Program-made: the position numbers and the translations under genes
Notes under the pieces: generated by a model
The model's input: the letters and a program-made list of their open reading frames with translations, nothing else
What the model was told of the DNA's origin: nothing
Database searches by the model: none
From: Alphaproteobacteria bacterium
GTDB taxonomy: Bacteria; Pseudomonadota; Alphaproteobacteria; Micavibrionales; UBA2020
DNA: 64,000 nucleotides
Direction of reading: 5' to 3'
Assembly: GCA_021413445.1 (NCBI GenBank)
Contig: JAIOQI010000043.1
Coordinates: 1 to 64,000, forward strand
Shown: in pieces, positions 15,687-24,849 of the stretch
Position numbering within the stretch: the first letter of the stretch is position 1
Layout: each line of letters begins with the position of its first letter

Positions 15687-16844
15687 ATGCCCCTGATTAC
15701 TACCACAAAAGACCTCAAAGCCTTCTGCACCCGCCTGAAAAAGGCGGAGTTCATCACCGTGGACACGGAGTTCATCCGCGAGCGCACCTATTGGGCGCGG
15801 CTGTGCCTGATTCAGGTGGCGGGACCGGACGAGGCCTTCGCCATCGACCCGCTGGCGGAGGGTATCGACCTTTCCCCCCTCTATGAACTCTTCCTGAACA
15901 AAAAAATCCTCAAAGTTTTCCATGCCTGCCGCCAGGACCTGGAAATCTTCTTCAAGGAGATGGACGGCAAGCTGCCGACCCCGGTTTTTGACACCCAGAT
16001 CGCGTCGATGGTCTGCGGCTTCGGCGAGCAGGTCAGCTACGAGATGCTCGTCAACGCGCTACTCAAAAAACAGCTCGACAAGTCCAGCCGCTTCACCGAC
16101 TGGGCGCAGCGCCCCCTCTCCGCCAAGCAAATGAAATACGCCATCTCCGACGTCACCTTCCTGCGCCCCATATACGAGAAGCTGGTGGCGAAAATCGAAA
16201 AACAGAAGCGCGGTTCGTGGATCAAGGATGAATTCAAGAACCTCATCGACAAGGAAAACTTCATTTTCCGCCCCGCAGAGGCCTGGGAGCGCATCAAGGT
16301 GCCCTCCAACAAGCCGCGCGTGCTGGGCGTGCTGAAGGAAATCGCCGCCTGGCGCGAACAGACCGCGCAGAATGCCGATGTGCCGCGCGGACGGATTTTA
16401 AAGGACGAGGCCCTGGTCGAAATCGCCCTGCACATGCCGCCCTCGAAGGAGGCGCTCGGCAAGATGCGCAGCATGCAGCACGGCTTTGCCGAAAGCGAAA
16501 AGGGCCAGCAGCTGCTGGAAGCCGTCAGGCGCGGCATGGAGATGCCTGAAAAGGACCTGCCCCAGCGGGAAGCGCGCCCGCACTTCCCGCCCGGGCTCGC
16601 CCCCACTATCGACCTGCTGCGGGTGCTGCTGAAACTGAAATGCGAGGAAAGCCAGGTCGCCAGCAAGCTGCTGGCCAATGCCGCCGACCTCGAGCTGATT
16701 GCCGCTTACGGGGAAAAGGCCGAGGTCGCCGCCCTGTCGGGCTGGCGTTTCAAGGTCTTCGGCAAGGAAGCGCTGGAGCTGCGCGACGGCAAGCTGGCGC
16801 TGGCCATTCAGGACAACAAACTCAAACTGGTTGAAGCGTCCTAG
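15687..16844 (+). CDS. rnd: ribonuclease D
   Basis: 385 residues from the ATG at 15687; a GTG five codons upstream is less likely. The 3'-5' exonuclease domain has the DEDDy residues: D and E in ITVDTEFIRERTYWA, D in VFHACRQDLEIF, and Y/D in KYAISDVTFL. Two HRDC-like helical domains follow. RNase D trims tRNA and other small RNA 3' ends. It is convergent with the Ppx/GppA gene with only 6 bases between. Confidence 0.93.
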   Translation: MPLITTTKDLKAFCTRLKKAEFITVDTEFIRERTYWARLCLIQVAGPDEAFAIDPLAEGIDLSPLYELFLNKKILKVFHACRQDLEIFFKEMDGKLPTPVFDTQIASMVCGFGEQVSYEMLVNALLKKQLDKSSRFTDWAQRPLSAKQMKYAISDVTFLRPIYEKLVAKIEKQKRGSWIKDEFKNLIDKENFIFRPAEAWERIKVPSNKPRVLGVLKEIAAWREQTAQNADVPRGRILKDEALVEIALHMPPSKEALGKMRSMQHGFAESEKGQQLLEAVRRGMEMPEKDLPQREARPHFPPGLAPTIDLLRVLLKLKCEESQVASKLLANAADLELIAAYGEKAEVAALSGWRFKVFGKEALELRDGKLALAIQDNKLKLVEAS

Positions 16845-16850
16845 ATTCCA

Positions 16851-18314
16851 CTATAAAATTTCCGCCGCTTTGCCCAGGCTGGCCGCCAAATCCTTCAGGG
16901 CATCACCGATCACATCGGCATGAAGCGCCGCGGTTTTTCCGCCCAGCTTCAAAACCAGCTTTTTCGGCGTCACTTTGAACCCCGCCTGCCGCAGCAAACC
17001 CAGCGCGCCGCCGGTCAGCAAGTAACCCAATCGCTGTGCCAAACCCACCGTCACCGCCAGATCAATCATCTTATTATCGAGAAGTTTTTGCGCCACCGCG
17101 GCAACATCATCATCCAACTGCCCCTCATAGCGCACATACTGCGACAACGCCAGGAAGGCGCGCCCGGCATGGTCGATCCCGTAGAGCGGCATCACCAGGA
17201 TGCGCCGGAAAGCATACTCGGCCCGATAGTCTTCATGTTCAAGAGTGCTGACATCGCTTAAGAGGCAGCTCGCCTCCAGCAGTTTCAAAAATTCCGCGTC
17301 CTGCCCGGCGAACAGGGGCGCCAGCCAACGGTGCAAAATCTTTGAATCGCCCGCATGCGCGGCGATTTTTGCGCAGGAAGCCAGCAGCGCATTCTGCTTC
17401 AGCACCGCGGGTTTCAATTGATCGAACATCACCCCCTCGCGCAGGCCAGTGCCGGAAAAGATCAGCCGGCGCGGGCGAATTTTCCTGAAAAGAATTTCCA
17501 TCGCCAGCGCCGCGACGCCCATATCCCCGATGCGCTTGCCGGACATGCCGCTGGTTTTTTCCAGCCGGGCCGCGCTTTGCCGCGCGATCAGCCTCGCAAA
17601 GGCCGCCGCCTTTTCCCCCTCGAGCTGATAATGATCGAGCAGTTGCAGCGGATACTGCGACAGGTGCATATGCGCCTTGGCCATCGACCGCCACGCCCCG
17701 CCCATGGCGTAAAAATCCAGGCCGCTGTATTCTTTTAAAAATCCAGCGCGGTCCAGATGAGTTTCAATCATCTTCACCCGCGCGGTGCGGCTTTTTTCCG
17801 CCAGCAGGCGGTGCGAACCCAGAGGCAAACTGACCTTATGCCGCACGCGGTAGTTTTTAACCACGATCAGCTCCAGCGAGCCTCCGCCATAGTCCCCGAT
17901 CACGCCCGAACCGCCGAAGCCATTGGCCAGCACGCCCAGCGCCGCCAGCCGCGCCTCCTCCTCCCCGCCGATGACGGCGATGGTCAGGCCGAAGTCCTTT
18001 TTTACCTTGGCGATGAAAACCTTGCCGTTTTTGGCGTCGCGCAGCGCCGCCGTCGCCACGGCCCGCACGTTTTTAATCTTCATTTCCGCCAGCAGCCCGG
18101 AAAAACGGCGGAGAGAAGTCATAGCCTTTTTCACCGCCGCCGGGTTCAGGTCGCCAGTCGTGGCCAGGTCGGCGCCGAGATTGCAGATGGCCCGTTCGGT
18201 ATAAACCTTGAACGGCGCGCGGTTCAGCCCGTCATAAACCACCAGGCGCACCGCATTGGAGCCAATATCGATAACAGCGACATAATCTTTTGTGGCAGCC
18301 TGATGATCGGACAT
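16851..18314 (-). CDS. ppx: exopolyphosphatase / guanosine pentaphosphatase (Ppx/GppA family)
   Basis: 487 residues. The actin-like ATPase fold is marked by VAVIDIGSNAVRLVVYDG at the N-terminus and GDYGGGSLELIVV near residue 140, both family signatures. A C-terminal helical, HD-like domain is present, in keeping with the long form. The enzyme degrades polyphosphate and/or converts pppGpp to ppGpp; sequence alone does not separate the two. It is divergent from sixA. Confidence 0.92.
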   Translation of the reverse strand: MSDHQAATKDYVAVIDIGSNAVRLVVYDGLNRAPFKVYTERAICNLGADLATTGDLNPAAVKKAMTSLRRFSGLLAEMKIKNVRAVATAALRDAKNGKVFIAKVKKDFGLTIAVIGGEEEARLAALGVLANGFGGSGVIGDYGGGSLELIVVKNYRVRHKVSLPLGSHRLLAEKSRTARVKMIETHLDRAGFLKEYSGLDFYAMGGAWRSMAKAHMHLSQYPLQLLDHYQLEGEKAAAFARLIARQSAARLEKTSGMSGKRIGDMGVAALAMEILFRKIRPRRLIFSGTGLREGVMFDQLKPAVLKQNALLASCAKIAAHAGDSKILHRWLAPLFAGQDAEFLKLLEASCLLSDVSTLEHEDYRAEYAFRRILVMPLYGIDHAGRAFLALSQYVRYEGQLDDDVAAVAQKLLDNKMIDLAVTVGLAQRLGYLLTGGALGLLRQAGFKVTPKKLVLKLGGKTAALHADVIGDALKDLAASLGKAAEIL

Positions 18315-18370
18315 GACAACTCCGTTCGGTTCTTTTATAGTCTAAAGAGTTTTTAAAAAGCAGCAAGATC

Positions 18371-18865
18371 ATGAAAACACTTTATTTACTGCGCCATGCT
18401 CATACCTTCGCCGCCGCGCCGCCTCTGATGAGCGACCATGAGCGGATTTTGTCGCCGCGGGGCACCGAAGAAGCCCTGCAGGTCGGCAAGTTCATGCAGG
18501 CGCATGAGTTTTATCCGGATTTTGTCCTCAGCTCATCGTCGGTGCGCACCATCCAGACGGCGCGGCTGATTTTCGGCGTCCTGTTCAGCCAGGTCGGCGT
18601 CAAAGTGGCCAGCCATTTCGACCGCCGCCTGTACCACGCCCCGGTCGAGACGATGCTGTCGGAAATCCGGCAGATCGACAAGTCCATCCAGCGCCTGCTG
18701 ATGGTGGGCCACAACCCCGGCATCGCCGAACTGGCGATGCAATTGGGCGACATCGACCATTACGCCCCCGCCACGCTGGCGATCTTCAGGGCCGATTGCC
18801 GGGAGTGGTCCGACTTTTCCCCGGAGACCGCCAAACTGGAGCAGGTTTTTATTCCCGAGGTTTAG
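18371..18865 (+). CDS. sixA: SixA-type phosphohistidine phosphatase
   Basis: 164 residues. LYLLRHAHTF carries the catalytic RH pair and LMVGHNPGIAEL the second histidine of the histidine phosphatase superfamily. The compact length matches SixA, which acts on phosphohistidine in phosphotransfer proteins (in E. coli, PtsN/NPr). It lies between ppx and priA, with a convergent 3' end 3 bases from priA. Confidence 0.9.
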   Translation: MKTLYLLRHAHTFAAAPPLMSDHERILSPRGTEEALQVGKFMQAHEFYPDFVLSSSSVRTIQTARLIFGVLFSQVGVKVASHFDRRLYHAPVETMLSEIRQIDKSIQRLLMVGHNPGIAELAMQLGDIDHYAPATLAIFRADCREWSDFSPETAKLEQVFIPEV

Positions 18866-18868
18866 GCC

Positions 18869-20905
18869 TTAAAAAAAACTCTGCGGATCAATATCGATTT
18901 TTAATTGAATGGAGCTGGGCACCTTGACCGTGGCCAGCCAGTCCGTCAGGAATTTCTGAATCGCCACCGACTTACCCGCCTTCACCAGAAACCGGCGGCG
19001 ATGCTTGTCGCGAAGAAAAGCGATCGGTGCGGGCGCGGGCCCGAGGATGCGGATGTCGTCGAAACGCGGTGCTTTCTGCGCCAGGGCGCGGCAGAACTGG
19101 TCAAGCTTCATTTCATCGGCACCGGATAAAATCAACGCGGCCAGCCGGCCATAGGGCGGCATGGAGGATTTTTCGCGCTCCTTCGCCTCGACATCGAGGA
19201 AGCTGTCGCGGTCGTTATCCGCGAGGGCCTGAATGACCGTCTGCTCGGGCATAAAAGTCTGGATATACACCCGCCCCGGCTTCTCGCCGCGGCCGGCGCG
19301 GCCGGAGACTTGGTGCAACAGCTGAAAAGTGCGCTCGCCGGCGCGCAGGTCGCCGCCCGCCAATCCCAGATCCGCATCGACCACGCCGACGCAGGTCAGG
19401 GACGGGAAATGATGCCCCTTGGCGATCATCTGCGTGCCGACAATCACATCGACCTCATGATCCTCGATCTGGCGCACCGCCTCGTTAATCATCTTCGGAC
19501 TGGCCGTCACATCGCTGGCGAGAATCAATGTCCGCGCATCGGGCAGCAGGTTTTGCACCTCTTCCTGAATGCGCTCGACGCCGGGGCCGCAGGCGGCCAG
19601 GCTGCCCTCCGCCTGGCATTCCGGACAGTGCTTCGGCATCGGCTGGCTATGGCCGCAGTGGTGGCATTGCAGGCGCGTATGTTTCCGGTGCTCCACCAGC
19701 CACGCCGCGCAGGACGGGCACTGAAAGCGGTAACCGCAAATGCGGCACAGCGTCAACGGCGCGTAGCCGCGGCGGTTGAGGAACAGCAGCGACTGTTCCT
19801 TGGCGGCAAAAGTCTCCCGCAGCGCTTTTTGCAACAGCGGCGAAAGAAACTGACCGCGCGCCGGCGCCTTCGCGCGCAGGTCGATCACGCTCACCTCGGG
19901 CATTTTCGCCCCGGCATGACGCGCCGACAAATGCAGGTAATGATATTTGCCCTGCTTGACATTGTGCAGGGTTTCCAGCGACGGCGTCGCCGAGGCGAGA
20001 ACGATGGGGATGCCCCCGAGATGCGCCCGCACAATCGCCATGTCCCGCGCATGATAGAGCACGCCATCTTCCTGCTTGTAGGAAGCCTCATGCTCCTCGT
20101 CCACCACCACCAGACCCAGGTCGGCGTAAGGCAGGAACAACGCCGAGTGCGCGCCGACGACAACCCGTGTCTTGCCGGAAGCCACGCCCGCCCATACATT
20201 GCGCCGCTGCGCCGGCGTCACTTCAGAATGCCACAGCGCGGGCAGGACGCCGAAGCGCCGCTCGAACCGCTCCAGAAACTGCGCCGACAATGAAATCTCC
20301 GGCAGCAAAACCAGCGCCTGCCGCCCCTGCCGCAAGGCTTCGGCGACGGCTTCGAAATAAACTTCGGTCTTGCCCGAGCCGGTCACGCCGTCCAATAAAA
20401 CAGCACTATACTTTTTATCATCCACAATCTGCTTCAGCGCATCGGCGGCCTGCTGCTGGGACTTCGAAAAAGTCAGGGTATTGTCCAGCACTGCCGCGAT
20501 CTGGCAAGGCGGCTCTGAAACCCGCGCCCGTTTCGGCGGCTGCAGGGCATCCGGCGCGCTGAGGGCCATTTTCAAGACCGCGCCCATGTCCGACATCGTG
20601 TAACGCGCCACCCATTCGACGAAATGCCGCTGCACTTCCCCCATCGGCGCGACATCATATTTTTTCTGCACTGTCTTCAGCCTGGCCGGATCGAGTTCTT
20701 CATCCCCTGCCAGCGCCCAGACCACGCCGACAACCTCTTTTTTACCCCACGGCACGCTGACATAATCCCCGAGGCCAAGCGACATCCCCTCCGGAATCCG
20801 GTAATCATAGGCCCGCGCCAAAGGATAAGGCACCAGCACCTGCGCCCGCGGCGCAAAGTCAGGCAAAAGAATCCCCTGTTTTGGACTGGATTGAGACATG
20901 CTCAT
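18869..20905 (-). CDS. priA: primosomal replication helicase PriA
   Basis: 678 residues. The N-terminal DNA-binding domain has VLVPYPLARAYDYRIPEG. Walker A is VTGSGKTEVYFE, the DEEH box is VVVDEEHEASYK, and there is a zinc-binding insert with four CxxC pairs (CRICGYRFQCPSC, then CHHC and CPEC). PriA restarts stalled replication forks. The ATG at 20905 is followed three codons later by another. The upstream ribosome site is weak at both. Confidence 0.96.
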   Translation of the reverse strand: MSMSQSSPKQGILLPDFAPRAQVLVPYPLARAYDYRIPEGMSLGLGDYVSVPWGKKEVVGVVWALAGDEELDPARLKTVQKKYDVAPMGEVQRHFVEWVARYTMSDMGAVLKMALSAPDALQPPKRARVSEPPCQIAAVLDNTLTFSKSQQQAADALKQIVDDKKYSAVLLDGVTGSGKTEVYFEAVAEALRQGRQALVLLPEISLSAQFLERFERRFGVLPALWHSEVTPAQRRNVWAGVASGKTRVVVGAHSALFLPYADLGLVVVDEEHEASYKQEDGVLYHARDMAIVRAHLGGIPIVLASATPSLETLHNVKQGKYHYLHLSARHAGAKMPEVSVIDLRAKAPARGQFLSPLLQKALRETFAAKEQSLLFLNRRGYAPLTLCRICGYRFQCPSCAAWLVEHRKHTRLQCHHCGHSQPMPKHCPECQAEGSLAACGPGVERIQEEVQNLLPDARTLILASDVTASPKMINEAVRQIEDHEVDVIVGTQMIAKGHHFPSLTCVGVVDADLGLAGGDLRAGERTFQLLHQVSGRAGRGEKPGRVYIQTFMPEQTVIQALADNDRDSFLDVEAKEREKSSMPPYGRLAALILSGADEMKLDQFCRALAQKAPRFDDIRILGPAPAPIAFLRDKHRRRFLVKAGKSVAIQKFLTDWLATVKVPSSIQLKIDIDPQSFF

Positions 20906-20985
20906 CTGACTACACCAAGGCGTTTTGAAAGGACAGGGGTTAAGGCTTTGAACTGACTTTGTTTTTCATATTTACAGGAAATTTA

Positions 20986-21014
20986 TTGACATAAAATATT
21001 TTTCTGTTTACACT
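20986..21014 (+). promoter_or_regulatory. sigma70-type promoter
   Basis: TTGACA at 20986-20991 and TACACT at 21009-21014 have a 17-base spacer. It is well placed for the small gene at 21046 and possibly the fsa-DUF484-xerC run. Confidence 0.7.
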
Positions 21015-21045
21015 CTGCTCACGTTATACATAAAAGGAGAAAACG

Positions 21046-21321
21046 ATGATAAGCAAAATTTTTAACGAAGCCGGCGTAAAAGAGTTCAAGGCCATAGCGG
21101 AAGCTTTGGGGCTGCCTTCTGCAGACGCGGCGCTCTTCCATGCTTTTTGCCTGCTTGACCTGGCGAAAAAGGCAAAAGAGCAAGGCAAAGTACTGGGCGT
21201 CCTTACGGTAAAAGACGATAAGGTTACGTCGGTGGACGCGGTTGTCACGCCGTTGGAAAGCGGCACCGGCAACATAAAAGTTACCTACACTGCGGGCAGC
21301 ACCTTTAAGCTGAACCCCTGA
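21046..21321 (+). CDS. small hypothetical protein
   Basis: 91 residues with AAAGGAG 8 bases before the ATG and a strong promoter upstream. It is predicted to be cytosolic with an N-terminal helical half (FKAIAEALGLPSADAALFHA) and a C-terminal beta half (VLTVKDDKVTSVDAVVTPLE). I do not recognise a family. It precedes the core fsa-DUF484-xerC cluster by 81 bases. Confidence 0.7.
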   Translation: MISKIFNEAGVKEFKAIAEALGLPSADAALFHAFCLLDLAKKAKEQGKVLGVLTVKDDKVTSVDAVVTPLESGTGNIKVTYTAGSTFKLNP

Positions 21322-21402
21322 TTTTCGCCGTCAACGCAGTAGATTATTAGCCCCTCTTTCGCTAGACTGAAAACAGTCTTAATGCGAAGAGGGCTTAACA
21401 TC

Positions 21403-22071
21403 ATGAAATTCTTTGTCGATACCGCGGATTTAGCTGAAATCAAGGACTTAGCCTCGACCGGCTTGCTGGATGGCGTGACCACCAACCCCTCGCTGGTGGC
21501 GCAATCGGGCGCCAAGAGCTTCATCGCCCTGATCGAGGAAATCTGCAAGGTGGTCAAGGGCCCGGTCAGCGCCGAAGTCGCCGCCACCGATTATGCCACC
21601 ATGCTCAAGGAAGGCCAGCGCCTCGCCAAGATCGCCAAGAACGTCGCGGTCAAGGTGCCGCTGACGCCGGACGGGCTGAAAGTGTGCAAGGCGCTCAGCG
21701 ACGGCGGCACGATGGTGAACGTCACGCTCTGCTTCTCCGCTTCGCAGGCCATTCTCGCCGCCAAGGCGGGGGCGAGTTTCATCTCGCCGTTTATCGGCCG
21801 CCTCGACGATATTTCCACCGACGGCATGCAGCTGGTCCGCGACATCGTGCAGATCTACAAAAACTATCCGGCCTTCAAGACCGAGGTGCTGGTCGCCTCC
21901 ATCCGCCACCCGCTGCATCTGGTCGATGCTGCAAGGATCGGCGCCCATGTCGCGACCATCCCGCCCAAGGTCATCCGCCAGCTCTATTCCCACCCGCTGA
22001 CCGACAAGGGCCTCGCCGCCTTCGTCGCCGACTGGCAGAAAACCGGGCAAAGCATACTGGACGCGGCGTAA
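21403..22071 (+). CDS. fsa: fructose-6-phosphate aldolase / small transaldolase
   Basis: 222 residues starting [13 protein letters not shown]; an ATG seven codons upstream is less consistent with the family. [10 protein letters not shown], the Schiff-base lysine segment [32 protein letters not shown] and [10 protein letters not shown] identify the small transaldolase family (TalC/FSA). Members transfer or form dihydroxyacetone units in pentose-phosphate metabolism; which activity applies here cannot be decided from sequence. Confidence 0.93.
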   Translation: MKFFVDTADLAEIKDLASTGLLDGVTTNPSLVAQSGAKSFIALIEEICKVVKGPVSAEVAATDYATMLKEGQRLAKIAKNVAVKVPLTPDGLKVCKALSDGGTMVNVTLCFSASQAILAAKAGASFISPFIGRLDDISTDGMQLVRDIVQIYKNYPAFKTEVLVASIRHPLHLVDAARIGAHVATIPPKVIRQLYSHPLTDKGLAAFVADWQKTGQSILDAA

Positions 22072-22072
22072 C

Positions 22073-22765
22073 ATGAAAGAATCCGTCATGGCAAAAGCCC
22101 CGAAACAACTCGATGACGTCGGCGTGCTGGCCTACCTGAAAGCAAATCCGGATTTTTTCAACGCGCATCCGGATGCGCTCCCCGGCGCGCCGCAGGGCAA
22201 GGGTGTGGTCGATTTCCAGCAGCGCATGCTGGAAAAGCTGAAAAGCGACAAATCCAACGCCCAGCGCCTGCAAAAGGAACTGGTCGAGAACGTCCGTGCC
22301 AACATGGACAACCTGAACCGCATCCAGATGGCGGTGCTGGTGATCCTGGAAGCGGAAAGCTTCGAGGAATTCGTCGAGACCGTCACCCAGGACCTGCCGA
22401 TGCTGCTGGATGTCGATACCGTCAACCTGGTCATCGAATCCACTTCCAAGGAAATCCCCTTCATCAACCAGGCCGGCATCCGCTTAGCCAAGCCGGGCAC
22501 GGTGAAGAAATGGCTCAGCACCGGCGACGCCCTGCTGCAGAACAACATCAACGGCGCGGAAGAAATTTTCGGCCCCGGCGCCGGGCTGGTCAAAAGCCAC
22601 GCGCTGGTGCGGCTGGAGATCAGCCAGAGCACACCCGCCGGCATCATCGCCTTCGGCTCGCGCGACCCGGAGGCCTTCCAGCCGCATCAGGCCGTGGACC
22701 AGATCGGCTTCCTGGCGCCAGTGGTAGAACGCTGTTTCCGCATATGGCTGGGCCTTCAGGTATAG
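22073..22765 (+). CDS. DUF484 family protein (GAF-like)
   Basis: 230 residues beginning 1 base after fsa; the start could also be MAKAPKQ at 22088. VLAYLKANPDFFNAHPDAL is the DUF484 N-terminal signature, followed by QQRMLEKLKSDK and a GAF-like domain with LPMLLDVDTVNLVIE and ALVRLEISQSTPAGIIAFGS. The biochemical role is unknown. In proteobacteria it usually sits next to xerC, as here, with a 22-base overlap. Confidence 0.9.
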   Translation: MKESVMAKAPKQLDDVGVLAYLKANPDFFNAHPDALPGAPQGKGVVDFQQRMLEKLKSDKSNAQRLQKELVENVRANMDNLNRIQMAVLVILEAESFEEFVETVTQDLPMLLDVDTVNLVIESTSKEIPFINQAGIRLAKPGTVKKWLSTGDALLQNNINGAEEIFGPGAGLVKSHALVRLEISQSTPAGIIAFGSRDPEAFQPHQAVDQIGFLAPVVERCFRIWLGLQV

Positions 22766-23706
22766 CCGCCGCCCCTCCCTCCGCCGCCGCCGATCTGGCG
22801 GCGCGTTTCGACGCCTGGTTGCGTTTCCTGCAACATGAAAAGCATTTCTCGCGCCATACGCTGCGCGCCTACAGCAAGGACATTCTGTATTTTTTCGACT
22901 TCCTGACGCAGCACCTCGGCAAGCCGCCTTCCCTCAACGACCTCGGCGCCGCCTCCCTGCGCGATTTCAGGAGCTGGCTGACCCAGCGCGTGGTCGATGG
23001 CGTCAGCAACGCGACCCGCGCGCGCCAGTTGTCCAGCATCCGCAGCTTTCTCAAGTGGCTCGACAAACAGGGCATCCTGCACAATGCCGCCATCGGCTGC
23101 GTGCGGACGCCGAAACTGCCGAAAAAACTGCCGCGCAGCCTGCCGGTCAAACAGGCAAAAATTTTAACGGACAACATGGATGGCATTCACAATCAGGAGC
23201 CGTGGATCGCCCACCGCGACCGGGCGCTGTTCACCCTGCTTTACGGCTGCGGCCTGCGCATCGACGAAGCGCTGCAGCTCAACTACGGCACCCGCCCGCA
23301 GAACGGCGAATTGCGCGTGATGGGCAAGGGCCGCAGGGAACGGCTGGTTCCCGTCCTCGACGTCGTCCAGAAGATGCTCGACGACTATATCGCCCACTGC
23401 CCCATCCCTTTTGAAAAAGATACGCCGCTGTTCCTCGGCAGCCGCGGCGGGCGGCTGAATCAGGGCGTCGCGCAACGGCAGCTGCGCATTCTCAGGAAGA
23501 CCCTCGGCCTGCCGGAAAGCCTGACGCCGCATGCGCTGCGCCACAGCTTCGCCACGCATATCCTGGCGAACGGCGCCAACCTGCGCGTGATTCAGGAATT
23601 GCTCGGCCACGCCTCGCTGCGCAGCACCCAGCGCTACACCGACTTTGACGACGCGCAGCTCATGGCGATTTACATGAAGTCACATCCGCGCGCCCGCAGC
23701 GACTGA
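22744..23706 (+). CDS. xerC: tyrosine recombinase XerC
   Basis: 320 residues from ATG 22744, which overlaps the DUF484 gene; sequence upstream of this codon in the same frame is unrelated to recombinases. The N-terminal SAM-like domain has RHTLRAYSKDILYF. The catalytic set is R in CGLRIDEALQL, K in GKGRRERLVP, HxxR in HALRHSFATHIL, H in LLGHASLRSTQ and the tyrosine in RYTDFD. With XerD it resolves chromosome dimers at dif. Its context marks it as the housekeeping recombinase rather than an integrase. Confidence 0.95.
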   Translation: MAGPSGIAAAPPSAAADLAARFDAWLRFLQHEKHFSRHTLRAYSKDILYFFDFLTQHLGKPPSLNDLGAASLRDFRSWLTQRVVDGVSNATRARQLSSIRSFLKWLDKQGILHNAAIGCVRTPKLPKKLPRSLPVKQAKILTDNMDGIHNQEPWIAHRDRALFTLLYGCGLRIDEALQLNYGTRPQNGELRVMGKGRRERLVPVLDVVQKMLDDYIAHCPIPFEKDTPLFLGSRGGRLNQGVAQRQLRILRKTLGLPESLTPHALRHSFATHILANGANLRVIQELLGHASLRSTQRYTDFDDAQLMAIYMKSHPRARSD

Positions 23707-24288
23707 CGGTTTCCGGCTTAAGTCATTAAACCTTTTTTCAAGCCGCTTGCGGCTTTGCCAGTAATCCCATTGAGTAATGTCCTGATAGCTCCTGATCCCC
23801 AGCGGCTGCTTCACCTCGGCCCAGAGGGCGGCGTGGGTGGCATACGGATCCAGCTCCACGATACGCTGCACCATCGCCTTCAGTTCCGCCTGCTGCTCCT
23901 TGTTGATTTTCTGATGACTGACCCCCCAGGCCATCAGCGGCAAGACCATCACCATGACCGCGATGGCGAGTGTTGCCAGCCTGCGTTTTCCGCCGCCGCC
24001 GGCATGGTCATACAACTGTGATTTGTCCAGCACCGCCTTGATTTCCATGCGCACGGAGGTCGGGTCCTCCATATCCACTTCCTGCTGCCCTGAATAATGG
24101 TTGAGGAAAGAGAGCATCAACTGGTCCGTCACCTCGTCTTCATGGTGAAAGTAACGCGCCATCAGCGCGGCGGCGCGCTGCTTTTGCCTGGCCGTCAGGA
24201 AACGCTTCTCCGACTTCAGCCACGTCTCCAGGCAGCGCGACGCCTGTTCAATCGGCGCCAGAATAGCCAGTTTCTTTTCCCATCGCAT
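23680..24288 (-). CDS. hypothetical single-pass membrane protein
   Basis: 202 residues from ATG 24288, chosen for the GGGAGGG before it; twelve upstream in-frame codons lack such a site. A basic patch GGGKRRLATLAIAV leads into one membrane helix (about residues 105-125, ATLAIAVMVMVLPLMAWGV). The N-terminal half is helical and cytosolic; the C-terminal half would be periplasmic and rich in Trp/Tyr (ITQWDYWQSRKRLEKR). Its 3' end overlaps that of xerC by 27 bases. I do not recognise a family. Confidence 0.7.
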   Translation of the reverse strand: MRWEKKLAILAPIEQASRCLETWLKSEKRFLTARQKQRAAALMARYFHHEDEVTDQLMLSFLNHYSGQQEVDMEDPTSVRMEIKAVLDKSQLYDHAGGGGKRRLATLAIAVMVMVLPLMAWGVSHQKINKEQQAELKAMVQRIVELDPYATHAALWAEVKQPLGIRSYQDITQWDYWQSRKRLEKRFNDLSRKPSVAAGARM

Positions 24289-24347
24289 GAGCACCCTCCC
24301 GAGTACGACTGAATGTAGATACAACCTATAGATGAAAAATTAATTAC

Positions 24348-24376
24348 TTGCAACTAAAAATTGCATATGCTATCCT
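24348..24376 (+). promoter_or_regulatory. probable promoter of the nuclease gene
   Basis: TTGCAA at 24348-24353 and TATCCT at 24371-24376 are 17 bases apart, ending 23 bases before the ATG at 24400. Confidence 0.5.
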
Positions 24377-24399
24377 TGGGGAAGAATGAAGGGGTCAGC

Positions 24400-24849
24400 A
24401 TGAATAAGCTTTATCGCCTTGCATACCTTATAATATTGTTATCATTGACTTTTTCCGCCGCCGAAGCCTCTCCCCGCCAGGAGGTGCTGCAGGGGCCGAT
24501 GACGGGGGAGGTCCTTAACGTCCTCGACGGGGACACCGTCAACGTCAAAATCCGCGTCTGGATCGGGCAGGAAATCGAGACCAGCCTGCGCATCGAAGGC
24601 ATCGACGCGCCGGAAATCAAGGGCAAGTGCGAAAAAGAACGCACGCTGGCCGAAGCGGCGCGGCAGGAAGTCGAGCGCCTGCTGAGCGACAACCTGATCC
24701 GGGTTTACAACGTCCGCCTGGAAAAATACGCCGGCCGCGTGATGGCGGAAGCGCAGACCACGCAAGGCATCGACATCGGCAAACACATGATCGAAAAAGG
24801 CCTGGCCCGCCCCTACCACGGGGAAAAGCGCCAGCCGTGGTGTTCTTAA
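24400..24849 (+). CDS. secreted thermonuclease-family (SNase) nuclease
   Basis: 149 residues from ATG 24400 (AAGGGG upstream). Residues 1-24 are a signal peptide ending SAAEA. The SNase fold is shown by VLNVLDGDTVNVKI, LRIEGIDAPEIKGKC (Arg and acidic catalytic positions) and YAGRVMAEAQT (second Arg). Such proteins cleave extracellular or periplasmic DNA and RNA. The tail PYHGEKRQPWCS is typical of the short bacterial form. The stop overlaps the convergent ankyrin gene by 4 bases. Confidence 0.9.
   Translation: MNKLYRLAYLIILLSLTFSAAEASPRQEVLQGPMTGEVLNVLDGDTVNVKIRVWIGQEIETSLRIEGIDAPEIKGKCEKERTLAEAARQEVERLLSDNLIRVYNVRLEKYAGRVMAEAQTTQGIDIGKHMIEKGLARPYHGEKRQPWCS

Noticed and set aside
22744-23706. 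Phage or island integrase
   Set aside because: The tyrosine recombinase lies in the conserved fsa-DUF484-xerC neighbourhood and has XerC-type motifs; it is the housekeeping enzyme and not linked to the AT-rich gene at 48.8 kb.
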